Source of the DNA: Phialocephala subalpina | Taxonomy: Eukaryota > Ascomycota > Leotiomycetes > Helotiales > Mollisiaceae | DNA length: 64,000 bases | Assembly: GCA_900073065.1 (NCBI GenBank) | Contig: FJOG01000013.1 | Span: 709,227 to 773,226 of the forward strand | Direction: 5' to 3' | Shown: one piece after another, positions 23,682-33,578 of the stretch | Layout of the letters: every line of letters begins with the position of its first letter | Numbering within the stretch: the first letter of the stretch is position 1 | Program-made: the position numbers and the translations under genes | The notes under the pieces: model-generated | Told to the model about the DNA's origin: nothing | The model's database searches: none | The model's input: the letters and a program-made list of their open reading frames with translations, nothing else

Positions 23682-25038
23682 TTTCAAGGACAATAGGCAG
23701 CGTTCGGACAAAGTGGAATTGTGTTACAACAAAAAGGGTGCTACATAGGGGCTGGAGTTATTTGCTATGGTGGGACGGACATTGGCGCACTTATACCCAT
23801 TTGCATCTGCTTCAAAGGACTTTGCTTTTTAGAAAGCATACGCGAAATATGTAAGATGATACAGGACTCATCTGCTGCTCTACAAGTTGTCGATTCTCCG
23901 TAATTGTGACATGACCTCCTGGTGTGTCAAAGTACCAAAAAGTTGAGTACATTTTCCTGAATTGGACAAAACCAAAGTATTCCGTGCCTCCTGTACATCA
24001 CATGATGCTCCAAGTCCGGCTCTACGGTCCGAATTATCAATTGATCTGTCAGTACTTGCCCTGTAGGTAGGATAGCACGCGCCTCCGTTTAGTCGTGATA
24101 CACGAAAATGATAACTCCACTCTCAACAGCCATAACAAATTAACAACAAATCGTTCTTTTCCAAGACTTGGGTAAATGATAATTTGGCTTCTAGTCAAAG
24201 GATTTACAAAGAATTTGGAAGATCCTGTCAATTTGTGCATGCTTTTAGGTGCACTTCAAATGTATGGGTTTATAATGTTTTAGCGATTTTCGGCTGTGTG
24301 TATATCACGACTAACGAGCCTGGTCAGATAAGTCTNNNNNNNNNNNNNNNNNNNNNNNNNNNNNNNNNNNNNNNNNNNNNNNNNNNNNNNNNNNNNNNNN
24401 NNNNNNNNNNNNNNNNNNNNNNNNNNNNNNNNNNNNNNNNNNNNNNNNNNNNNNNNNNNNNNNNNNNNNNNNNNNNNNNNNNNNNNNNNNNNNNNNNNNN
24501 NNNNNNNNNNNNNNNNNNNNNNNNNNNNNNNNNNNNNNNNNNNNNNNNNNNNNNNNNNNNNNNNNNNNNNNNNNNNNNNNNNNNNNNNNNNNNNNNNNNN
24601 NNNNNNNNNNNNNNNNNNNNNNNNNNNNNNNNNNNNNNNNNNNNNNNNNNNNNNNNNNNNNNNNNNNNNNNNNNNNNNNNNNNNNNNNNNNNNNNNNNNN
24701 NNNNNNNNNNNNNNNNNNNNNNNNNNNNNNNNNNNNNNNNNNNNNNNNNNNNNNNNNNNNNNNNNNNNNNNNNNNNNNNNNNNNNNNNNNNNNNNNNNNN
24801 NNNNNNNNNNNNNNNNNNNNNNNNNNNNNNNNNNNNNNNNNNNNNNNNNNNNNNNNCCAGGCTCGTAAACGGAGGCGCGTGGATAGGTACTTGAACCCCT
24901 GAATCACTCTCGGCAAGCGGCCGTTCGGACCCCTGTCAAAAAACGCGACTAACAAAACGATTGAGCTCATCTGAGAAAAAGTTCTGGAGAGTGAAGACGC
25001 AGCAAGATTCGAACAGAACATCAACCACGACCAATCCT
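23682..25038. other. Intergenic with assembly gap (N 24336-24856)
   Basis: SCC4 3' flank, 521 N, then the PET127 upstream region. No gene, RNA or repeat could be supported on either side of the gap. Confidence 0.5.
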
Positions 25039-28000
25039 ATGTTTGCGTCACTATCACGGGGTAGCTCGAAAGCAACTCGATCATACATATGCTCATCATG
25101 TCTATGCAATATTCTCACAACACCAACTCCGCCTCCCTTCCTTCACGATCGCTCATATAAACATGCTTCGTTCTCGACGACCACTGCGACCGCATATCCC
25201 GAAGATGGAGACAAAACTGTGGAAGCAGCAACAGCCCCACCTGCAGATGCAAAAGGAACAGCGTCTGCAGAGACGGCAAAAGCTAAAAAGAAGAAAGACC
25301 CGAGCCAGCTACGGCGACGGCGGCGGCGCGAAGGTACACTCATTTCCAAGTCGAACTCTACGCTTCACGCTTTGAGGGAATCACTACTCGCCGAGGGAGA
25401 GGGAGAGGGGAAGGAGCAGGAATTACAGGCCGAAGCGCCCGCGACTACAAAGAAGAAGAAGAAGGCACCCAAAGCCTCGAAAGAGAAGACAACAGTTGTG
25501 ACCGAGGAGGACCAGGCAACCTCGGAACTTCCACCAGAAACTGCACCAAAAAACCCAAAAAAGGTCCCTTCCCCGAAGAAGAAGGCTAAGAAGAAGGCAC
25601 AGAGTACACCCGCCGCGGAAGCTGATGCTGTGGAAACTGAGGGCTCCCCAGGCCTAAAAATAATTAGGTCGCCATCTACAGGTAAAGGTGGCCTAACGAA
25701 AGATGCATTGCTGGCCTACCAGAAGAAGATTGAAAATGCTCTGGACAGGCGGAGACTCGTGGCTGCCATTCAGGGGGGAAGTCTTCCAGACAACGAGCGA
25801 AAGGTCGTGTTGAGATCACTCCGAGCCTCGCTACTTACAAGGAGTCATATTGGTGCAAGGACTCCTGGTGGACAGAAATCAGGTCCGAGGTTTGTCAAGG
25901 TCAAGTCGTACTCGCCGCCAAGACAAACTTTGAAAGATGCCATATTACACCCTCAAGCCAGGTCGCCATTTCCTCGTCCATACACCAGATATTCTGAGAA
26001 CCGAGTTGGGATTGAGGTTCCGTACAAAGTTGGAGCGCCACGCTCGGGAAATTCACCGCCAATTGAGAGACAACCCCCAGGACCCGTTTCGAAAGCTATT
26101 GGTCCTAAGTTCTTGAGAGGGAGCATGACCGCTCAAGAAATTGAGACAGTGAAAGCAGATTCGCTGAGTCTCGTACCAGTCGATGCCGGCTCTCTGGACG
26201 TACCTAAACTAGCTTATGGTTTAGAGCGTGTTTTGTTCAATCCAGGTGTATATCAACTACAAGATCCTCGTACGAGAGTTTTCAATTTCGATCCGTATCT
26301 GCAGACTGTCATGCCTGTCAGTGATTTTGACTTCAATGCTCTCAAGCAGTATGTCACCTCGTCAAGAGATACAACTCTTTTGAGCAAGGCCGCAGCACAA
26401 AAGAAGAAGTACACTGGGTCAACTTCTAGCATGACCTCTGCTCTCGCCCATTTCCATTTCCTGTTGTCACAGTGGAGGCTCATTAACGTCGGAAATCTTT
26501 CCAAGATGTTCCCTGTCAGCTACCACACCTTCACGGGAATGCAACGTGCCCCTGTGTCCATTTTCCTACGATGGAGGGACGGCACCTACGCAATTGACGC
26601 AGACAAGCAATTTGACTCAGCTTCCGTCCTGAGTATGCTAGGCAAGTCGATGGAGAAGTTACTTACACTTCCTACGGAACATTTCGAAAAGTACAGAAAG
26701 GGCAGGTCGGACGAATTATCCGAAGAGGAGCGAAATGATCCCGAAGAATTTCACTACACTACCTTGGGAGACTTTCTCATGAGGTCACAATTAGACGCAT
26801 ACGATCCACGTCTTCCAGGAACGGGCATGTTTGATCTGAAGACCAGAGCTGTCGTCTCAATTCGCATGGACCCGGAAGCATATGAACAGTCTCGTGGTTA
26901 TCAAATTCGTAGCCGCCACGGCGAATGGGAGTCTTTCGAGAGAGAATATTACGACATGATCAGATCAGCATTTTTGAAATACTCGCTGCAGGTCAGAATG
27001 GGCCGGATGGATGGTATTTTTGTCGCTTTCCACAACACCGAGCGTATTTTCGGCTTCCAATACATCAGCCTAGAGGAGATGGACTATGCGCTTCATGGCA
27101 CCGATGACAAGAGGCTTGGTGACAATGAGTTCAAGCTCAGTTTAGACCTGCTGAATCGTGTACTTGATCGAGCTACAACGAAGTACCCTGAAAAGTCACT
27201 TCGAATACACTTCGAGACAAGAGACGCCGTTACGCCTTTCATGTATATCTTTGCCGAGCCTGTTGATGAGAAAATCATCGAAAAAATACAGGCAACCAAT
27301 CGAGATAAAGTCGAGGAGTTTGAGAGGCAGGTTCTAGGGTTAGAGACCGGGGAGCTTACCGAAGATCAGAGGAAAGCTGAATGGGACGCACTTCGAGCTC
27401 ACGTTGAGGAGACTATGGAACAGGATGAGCATGATGTGGCGCAAGTAACGGATGATGCCGATGATGTCGATGCTATGTCGGAGGAGGAGCGACATGAAAT
27501 ATCAGCTATAGTGTCATCAAATGCTGTACCTGAAGAGAATGACGGCGAAGAGAACGACGAGGAGGTGGAGGAGTTTGAAGAAGAGACGGAGGCGGGTGAT
27601 GAAGATGTCGAAACGTCTGCTTCCATCGAGTCAGAAGAAGCCAATGTGGATTCTGAAACATCTACTTCCATCCAGTCTGAAGATGCCAATGAGGATGTCG
27701 ATACTGAACAAGCCAGTGGGTCTGAAAATGAGCTGGTTGAGGAGCGTGAGAGCGAGCAGACCGATGCCACCACAGAGGAGAACACATCGGTCAATGAAGT
27801 TGAGGAGAGTGAAGAGCACCAAGACAGTTCTGAGCAGCTTTCCACGACCAATGTCGAAGAAGTCGAAGCTGAAGAGCCTAATGACCAACCTTCAGATGAA
27901 GAAATCATTGATGAAGATGCCGCTATAGACGGAACAAGCTCCGGTCCCTGGAAAGTTTACAACGATCAGAAAAGGCCCGGTGAAAATGAACTCATGGCCA

Positions 28001-28356
28001 TGACGCTCACGATCCGAAATTTAATCGATGGCAAGTACGTTGCCCAGCCCGACGAGGAGAACTATCCCCCTGGCGCCAAATGGTCGGTCGAGTACGCGTT
28101 AGCTGAGGTTGAGGACAAAGACAGAGCTCGAGGACTCTATCAAGCCTGCAAACTCCGACGCCAGCGGATACATGAAAAGTCGCCAGATTTGGTATCTGAT
28201 GTCTTCCAGAGTGATTTCTTGGAACATATTAAGGAATTGAGCAAAAAGGGTAGGGAATGGAGAGATCAACAGAAGAAGATTGAGGAGAGGCTTCCGGTCA
28301 AGGCTTTGGATCCTAACCATCAGAAGTCGAGCAAGGCAGAAGAGGGGAAGGAATGA
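25039..28356 (+). CDS. PET127: Mitochondrial RNA-processing protein Pet127
   Basis: Intronless, 1105 residues from the ATG at 25039. Pet127 is a mitochondrial membrane-associated protein acting in 5' processing and turnover of mitochondrial RNAs. A presequence-like N-terminus (MFASLSRGSSKATRSYICSS) is followed by a long Lys/Glu-rich linker, then the conserved core from about residue 390: GLERVLFNPGVYQLQDPRT, FDPYLQTVMPV, SALAHFHFLLSQWR, GMQRAPVSIFLRWRDGTYAIDADKQFD, DLKTRAVVSIRMD, QVRMGRMDGIFVAFHNT, IFGFQYISLEEMD. The D...D...K pattern in the core fits its relation to PD-(D/E)XK nucleases. Residues about 790-960 are an Asp/Glu/Ser-rich acidic tract, then a C-terminal conserved helix region. 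The extended linker makes it longer than the yeast protein. Confidence 0.92.
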   Translation: MFASLSRGSSKATRSYICSSCLCNILTTPTPPPFLHDRSYKHASFSTTTATAYPEDGDKTVEAATAPPADAKGTASAETAKAKKKKDPSQLRRRRRREGTLISKSNSTLHALRESLLAEGEGEGKEQELQAEAPATTKKKKKAPKASKEKTTVVTEEDQATSELPPETAPKNPKKVPSPKKKAKKKAQSTPAAEADAVETEGSPGLKIIRSPSTGKGGLTKDALLAYQKKIENALDRRRLVAAIQGGSLPDNERKVVLRSLRASLLTRSHIGARTPGGQKSGPRFVKVKSYSPPRQTLKDAILHPQARSPFPRPYTRYSENRVGIEVPYKVGAPRSGNSPPIERQPPGPVSKAIGPKFLRGSMTAQEIETVKADSLSLVPVDAGSLDVPKLAYGLERVLFNPGVYQLQDPRTRVFNFDPYLQTVMPVSDFDFNALKQYVTSSRDTTLLSKAAAQKKKYTGSTSSMTSALAHFHFLLSQWRLINVGNLSKMFPVSYHTFTGMQRAPVSIFLRWRDGTYAIDADKQFDSASVLSMLGKSMEKLLTLPTEHFEKYRKGRSDELSEEERNDPEEFHYTTLGDFLMRSQLDAYDPRLPGTGMFDLKTRAVVSIRMDPEAYEQSRGYQIRSRHGEWESFEREYYDMIRSAFLKYSLQVRMGRMDGIFVAFHNTERIFGFQYISLEEMDYALHGTDDKRLGDNEFKLSLDLLNRVLDRATTKYPEKSLRIHFETRDAVTPFMYIFAEPVDEKIIEKIQATNRDKVEEFERQVLGLETGELTEDQRKAEWDALRAHVEETMEQDEHDVAQVTDDADDVDAMSEEERHEISAIVSSNAVPEENDGEENDEEVEEFEEETEAGDEDVETSASIESEEANVDSETSTSIQSEDANEDVDTEQASGSENELVEERESEQTDATTEENTSVNEVEESEEHQDSSEQLSTTNVEEVEAEEPNDQPSDEEIIDEDAAIDGTSSGPWKVYNDQKRPGENELMAMTLTIRNLIDGKYVAQPDEENYPPGAKWSVEYALAEVEDKDRARGLYQACKLRRQRIHEKSPDLVSDVFQSDFLEHIKELSKKGREWRDQQKKIEERLPVKALDPNHQKSSKAEEGKE

Positions 28357-28652
28357 TGATTGGACGTGTAGGATTTCTTTGTATAACATGGGAGGATTGG
28401 CTGTATAATAATATCGTGTATCAAAAGTGTGCGTAAATAAAAGTAGCGGCTAGACTTGTTTATATGACAATGCACACAAAGCTCATCTCTAGCCATAGGC
28501 ATCTGTCTCTCCACTAGTCGTTACCCTTTGTACTCGTTCAGAAGACAAAAAATTGTACCCCTCACTTCGCTTAAGCTCGATATCGCCAACATGATGACGG
28601 CTTCCACACAGATGTTGAGAAAGGCAAAAAAGAATTTACCAAAAGAATAATT
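28357..28652. other. Intergenic, PET127 3' flank
   Basis: Short stretch before the minus-strand tRNA. It contains oligo-A runs on the plus strand at about 28626-28631 and 28641-28644, which read as T runs after the tRNA and suit RNA polymerase III termination. Confidence 0.55.
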
Positions 28653-28785
28653 TGCACCCTCCGGGAATCGAACTATGATTGATATCAGCACTAGGCAATA
28701 TTATTCAGAAATAGAGAAGCTTACCCCGGGGCCAGCGCACACAAAGAATGGGAAGCGCTGATTTTACCACTAAACCAAGAGTTGC
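28653..28785 (-). tRNA. tRNA-Gly(CCC) with anticodon-loop intron and a GT-AG intron in the T arm; acceptor stem imperfect
   Basis: Read on the minus strand: A box TGGTTTAGTGG, anticodon stem AGCGC/GCGCT, loop TTCCCAT with anticodon CCC (28750-28752), and T arm CCGGG/TTCGATT/CCCGG. A 9-nt intron (28740-28748) lies after position 37, the canonical nuclear site. A second, 52-nt insertion (28673-28724) separates the 5' half of the T stem from the T loop; it begins GTAAGC, ends CATAG and has a CTGAT branch-like motif. Removing both leaves a glycine tRNA. The acceptor stem pairs well only if one extra A in the 5' strand (GCAACTCT against AGGGTGC) is bulged, so the copy may be weakened or inactive. 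T runs follow the 3' end. Compare the copy at 39927. Confidence 0.72.
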
Positions 28786-29096
28786 CAAGTTCGCGGAGTA
28801 ATTCTCCTTGATTAGGAAATATGCTGGTGTTGAAACATTGTCTCAAGAGTAGGTTTGGAGTTCTTTGTTAAAACAATAGGCTACACATCGGATAGCATCG
28901 TCCTCGGGAACACAATAGGACTTGCTGTATATCCAACCTTGTCTTACCAGTAATAATGAAGTTCTTGTGATGTGGTAAAGATTGCCCAGAAGGACAACAC
29001 AATACACAGATACGGATATGGAAACAAATAGGGGTATTTCATATGATTATTCTAGCCTTTTCAACCGACCTCTACCGAGGTCCTGATATTGGCGAC
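28786..29096. other. Intergenic, no gene seen
   Basis: 311 bp between the tRNA 5' end and the stop of the C2H2 gene. It should hold the upstream region of the tRNA gene. Confidence 0.5.
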
Positions 29097-30856
29097 TTAT
29101 CGAAGATCCCAGCTCAAGACAGTAGCCCAACTGAACTCCTCCGTCACCACTTGATTCAATTTCATCAAAGTAGGATCACGTTTCTTGCCGCTAATGCTAT
29201 GCTCAGCCCAATATGCGCGCCACAAGTCTGCAGTTCGGCGGACTTCCTCGAGCAAGCGTGCTCTGTCCACAACTACCTTTGTACTCATCTCGTCGGTTGC
29301 AGCGTCGTGCCAATGAACGAAATGGGACCATAAAGCAACAATACTTTGAAAGGCCTTGATACCACGACAAAAAGGACAAATCAGATCCGGTCGTCCTTCG
29401 TGGTCATCCGGAATCACCGCAGTCACAAGGTCTCGAGGTGCCACCATCACAGCTGAGTTGCCCGCACAAAACTTCAAAGGAAGTTGTGACTCAAATGTGG
29501 GATACACGTGCCATCGGGGTCGATGGGGTGCTGCTGGGACTGGTAGACCTTTTGCGAGGCATAATACGTGGATTTGGATAAGAATGGTCTCGAGTGTCGT
29601 CAACGCTGCATGCTGCATAAGGCATCCCGGTTGGTGTTCATCGCATCGTTCTGGCACTACCCATCCTCCTTGACGTAGAAACCTTGCTTTTTGGTGGCAT
29701 TCCTTCCGTTCTTGGTTGATCTGAGCGCTCTCATAAACGATGTGTATCAAGCATATCTGGTGGTTGCAAAGATGAGACCCATGCTTTGGCTTGAATGGAC
29801 CACAGCCTGTAAAATTGTCAAGCTCAATTCCGTTCCTTGGCCAGCTTTCGTCATCGAACCATACTATAGCACGGGTGAGATTTGTCGTGTGATCCGAATA
29901 CTGGTAGACCTAGAGTCGAATTTAGTATAAAGTGCGGTATGAATCGAAAGAGACTAGTAACTTACCACTCCATCAGCCCAGGGAGATAGGCATTTGCTTG
30001 GTTCGAAGAGACCAATAATCTGAATTGGGGAAAGCGCAGCCCAGTCTGCTGCTACCAAGACGCATGTGCCTTTATGGGAAGCACTCAGTCCCCAAGAAGC
30101 AAGAATGCCAGAAAAGTGAAGGTCGAAGCGGTCTTTGGCTTGCTCTGAAAGCCACCATAATGCTCTTTGTTGCCGAGGCCATTTGCGCGAGCGTTTGACT
30201 TCGTAAACAGGTAGATTATCCTTCCCATCACAGTCGCACAATCGTTTGCAGTTCTTTTGTCTTTTTCGTTCTTCCCAGCCCCGGGCAGATGTTCCAATTC
30301 GAGGTTCGGACCAGTGATGAACTTGATCATGCCTGACGAGTTCATCGCCGAAGCCAGATGTTGCGTCCCCAGTGTGCTCGTCGAGTCTGATACTGAAATC
30401 GCCTAAAGGAGTTATCAAGTACCCCCAGGATGCTGCCAAGGTTGTCAAAGCTGCTCTCGCTTTCGCAGCACCCGCATCTGGACTCGGAGTATTTGGCCCC
30501 AGGGAATCAATGCCGACTAAAGGAGGAAGGGTTGCAGTCGTTGCTTCTAAGGTATTAGAGTTGGTGGTCGTGCGTTGTTGTGAGTTGTCGGTAGGGAACA
30601 AGGTTTTTGCGGCTAAGGTCACGGTCACGGGACTCTGGGCTGGATGAGCAGCCTCCGTCTCCTTCCCCTTCTCCACTCCTCCCTCACCAGGCACATAATT
30701 CACAAATGGATCATTCGGCTTCATACCATGCCTTCTTCCAATGTGCCGATTGAGATTCCAACGACGTGGAAACCCGAGGTTACATGGTTCGCCTGTATCA
30801 GGATCCTCACGATCGCAAGTGAAGGATTGCTTCATTTTCTTCACCACTTGCTGCAT
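29097..30856 (-). CDS. C2H2 zinc-finger protein of unknown role
   Basis: Two exons, 29966-30856 and 29097-29909, give 567 residues from the first ATG. Near the N-terminus one C2H2 finger is visible: C14, C25, H38, H43 (C-x10-C-x12-H-x4-H) within FTCDREDPDTGEPC and RRWNLNRHIGRRHG. A Thr/Pro-rich linker follows. The second half holds two more Cys/His clusters, ERCDEHQPGCLMQH and ICPFCRGI...HFVHWH, which could bind zinc. I do not recognise the rest. The intron is phase 0 with GTAAGT and CTCTAG. The frame is open upstream of the ATG, so an extra 5' exon is possible. Probably a DNA- or RNA-binding regulator; that is inference. Confidence 0.7.
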
Positions 30857-33578
30857 TGTTGGGTCTTTGAAATCCTCCTTTTCTGAAAGTTCAATTCGCC
30901 ATACTTTCCTTGCCTGTATAAGTGTCCATCTGATTCTCTGTTTGACAGAACTCAAAACATGGTGACGCTCTACGGTTTACACAATATGCGCCTTACCCAA
31001 CTGTGCGGGCTTCAAGTGACTGCCAGCAGTTCCAAAGGATTCACTTCGCTGCTCCTAAAGAGAAACATCTGTGCAGTAGCTATAGGTTCTGTTGTTCTTA
31101 CGAGCCTTCAGGGTTAATGTTCGTCTTCATATCATGCATGTCGCACGTACCCGTCGTTCATGAAGCATGCTGCAGCACCAGCAGGCCAATTCCTTTCTCA
31201 CCGGCTGTGATTCCGTGTCCTGTGATTCAGATATTTTAATTTCCAGTGCTTTCTGCATGAATCTAGTCCTCCTCAGCCATTCTATGGCGTTCGATTGGGG
31301 ATCAATTTCTCCTGCGGAATTGTCGAGATGGAGAAGGCTTCACCGGTTTCATCATGCCTGGCGTCGAACCTCCTCCATTTTACAACACAGAAATATGGAA
31401 TCATATATCTCCTACAAGCTGTCAAGATATCATGGTTTTCGCGGACGGTTCATGACATTATCTAACTGTGTCAATGAAATTCGCTCTCAGTCACCACTAC
31501 GTCCGAGATGCAAGCTGAACATGGCCTGACCATAACATTTACATCCATTCGCAGCGAGGCGATATCTTGGAGGTCCTGGACCCATGGTACATATCTCCAT
31601 TCTCGCTACGATCATAAGCTGACGAGCATTCAGTCTACTCAAAAAGCTTTCATCACTGTGGCTCGTTTGGATGTTTGGCTCAAGGACTTAATACCTCCGA
31701 GAATATCCAGCACCGATCGGGTTCACCTCCGGTATAGGCAAACAAAAGAGCATGTATCTGCTCAAATTTTCGTCCTTCACAACTAGACACGCTCTAGTAG
31801 TACTTCCATAATCCATGGCCCATTACCACCAAATTCCCTCAGCCACTCACTCTCACGACCTCGACGAGTTGGAAAAAAAACCCCCCCGCCATCTATCCCT
31901 CGTCTCCCTGTATCTCAACTATACTGGCACAAACTTCCAGGGTATATGGCTACAGTTCAGGTGCTTCTTTCGAAACCAGATTCATTTCTATCGCACTTGT
32001 GGATCTCCATTACCTGCCTTCTCCCGCTTTCTCGAGTCCGAATCCTACTCATGTCTATGCAATTTCCACAGCCCTCGATATCTTGGATATGTCATCTCCC
32101 TCGCATGTACTGGTAAACAAGTTAGGAGCGCTCTTGCACTCGGAAACGCGACCTTTCTGCCAAGCAACCCCTCAGTCGCGACAAGCTCAAATTGAGTCAT
32201 ACGCCCTACCACCATTTGCTCCAGGAGTTGATCGTAATCGGTCTGCTATTCTCTCTGTCGGGAATCAAATCAAGTTTCTTTACTTTGTTCTTTTCTCGTT
32301 TGTCGTTGTGTTCTCGTGTGGGCATATGAGGCTGTACTGGGAAGCTCGAGGTATCATGCTGTGAACTTCGATAGCACGAGGAGAGAAGTTTGAGTTTATA
32401 AGATATGTGGTCATGTGGTTAATCTTCTTGGATGTTTACCAATGGTTGTGGTTCTCAGACACTGTCACTGGCGTGGCACTTGCTCGACGAGGAAGGAGGT
32501 TATGGGAGGCTGTCGTGGACTTGGTGCGTGGATCTTCGGTGCGCCAACAACCCACCAACGACACATACGTGTCTGACCAGCAGCGTTACTTGAGCGCGCC
32601 TTGTAGAACACACAAGGAAAATCACAGTGTTCATACGACGAAGGCGAGGAGTTGGGAGCAGGCGGGTTCGGATAGTTCCTCCCTATGTCAGATGGCAAGG
32701 GTGTGTCTACGTCGCTATTCTTAAAGCGCTACAGCAGATTAGGAGGATGGTTGCTACTTTATTTGCTAGAGGACTGAAGAGTATCCCTGGCCAGGATTAC
32801 CGTTTCATGATGGCAATGGAGTTCTCAAGTAGAGTGGTGCACCACTCGAAAGAGAGGGAGCATTAGGAAGGATTTGATGGTGGTCACAGCCACGTCCATG
32901 AACCGATATCGTCAGAGGAGAATGCACTGCAGCAGTCTGTTCGGACAACTATCGCGAGGATTCAGAACTTGTGTTGTGTGGGTGTTGCGGAGGGAATGCC
33001 CATTCTTTCATATGTGTTAAAGCTTACGCTTGCATTTACCTCTCCATCCCCTCCTCTCTTACCCGCGCTATTCTTTAGGTATTCCATGACCACTTGTATT
33101 ATCGCGTTGGACAAGTTCACAAAATTGTTTTCTTCCTTGAATGACAGCCTCTATGTTTGGGCAGAATCTCCGAGATCATTGATACTTGGGATGATAAGAA
33201 ATCTTTCTGTAGCTAGAGACTCTTCTCTACGTCAGAACTTAACCACAATGGCGGACTTGTTTGGACAAGGAATTTCGGGTTCCAAGTTTCTACTCGCAAA
33301 GTAGTCTTTCGACATTCTCGTTCTGGCAAGATCTATCCTTGTACCGTTTAGGTCTGGTTTGTTGATTTACATTCTAAAATGGTCTTAGTGCTTCTTGCAA
33401 CGTGTCCCATTCACTTAGTGACAGGCTTTTTCAAGCCATTTCGCTCGGCTCGGGTTAGTGTTAATCTTTCTTTTAACGAAAGTCTTTTTTAAGTAATACT
33501 TGAGTGCTGATAGCTCGACTTACTTCCTCAACAACCCGCCACCTGTGAGTTTAGCTCTTCGAGTCTATCGACATCAAG
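30857..33578. other. Gene-poor stretch of 2.7 kb
   Basis: Several medium open frames, none recognised. The best candidate starts at ATG 31815 (MAHYHQIPSATHSHDLDELEK) and meets an A8C7 homopolymer at 31873-31887; after a frame change there, an open frame continues to 32363 with one predicted membrane segment (FLYFVLFSFVVVFS). Without expression evidence it is not called as a gene. No tRNA, repeat or transposase fragment was seen. Confidence 0.45.

Noticed and set aside
25000..25025. B-box-like GTTCGAATC on the minus strand
   Set aside because: No A box or acceptor stem nearby; it lies in the PET127 upstream region.
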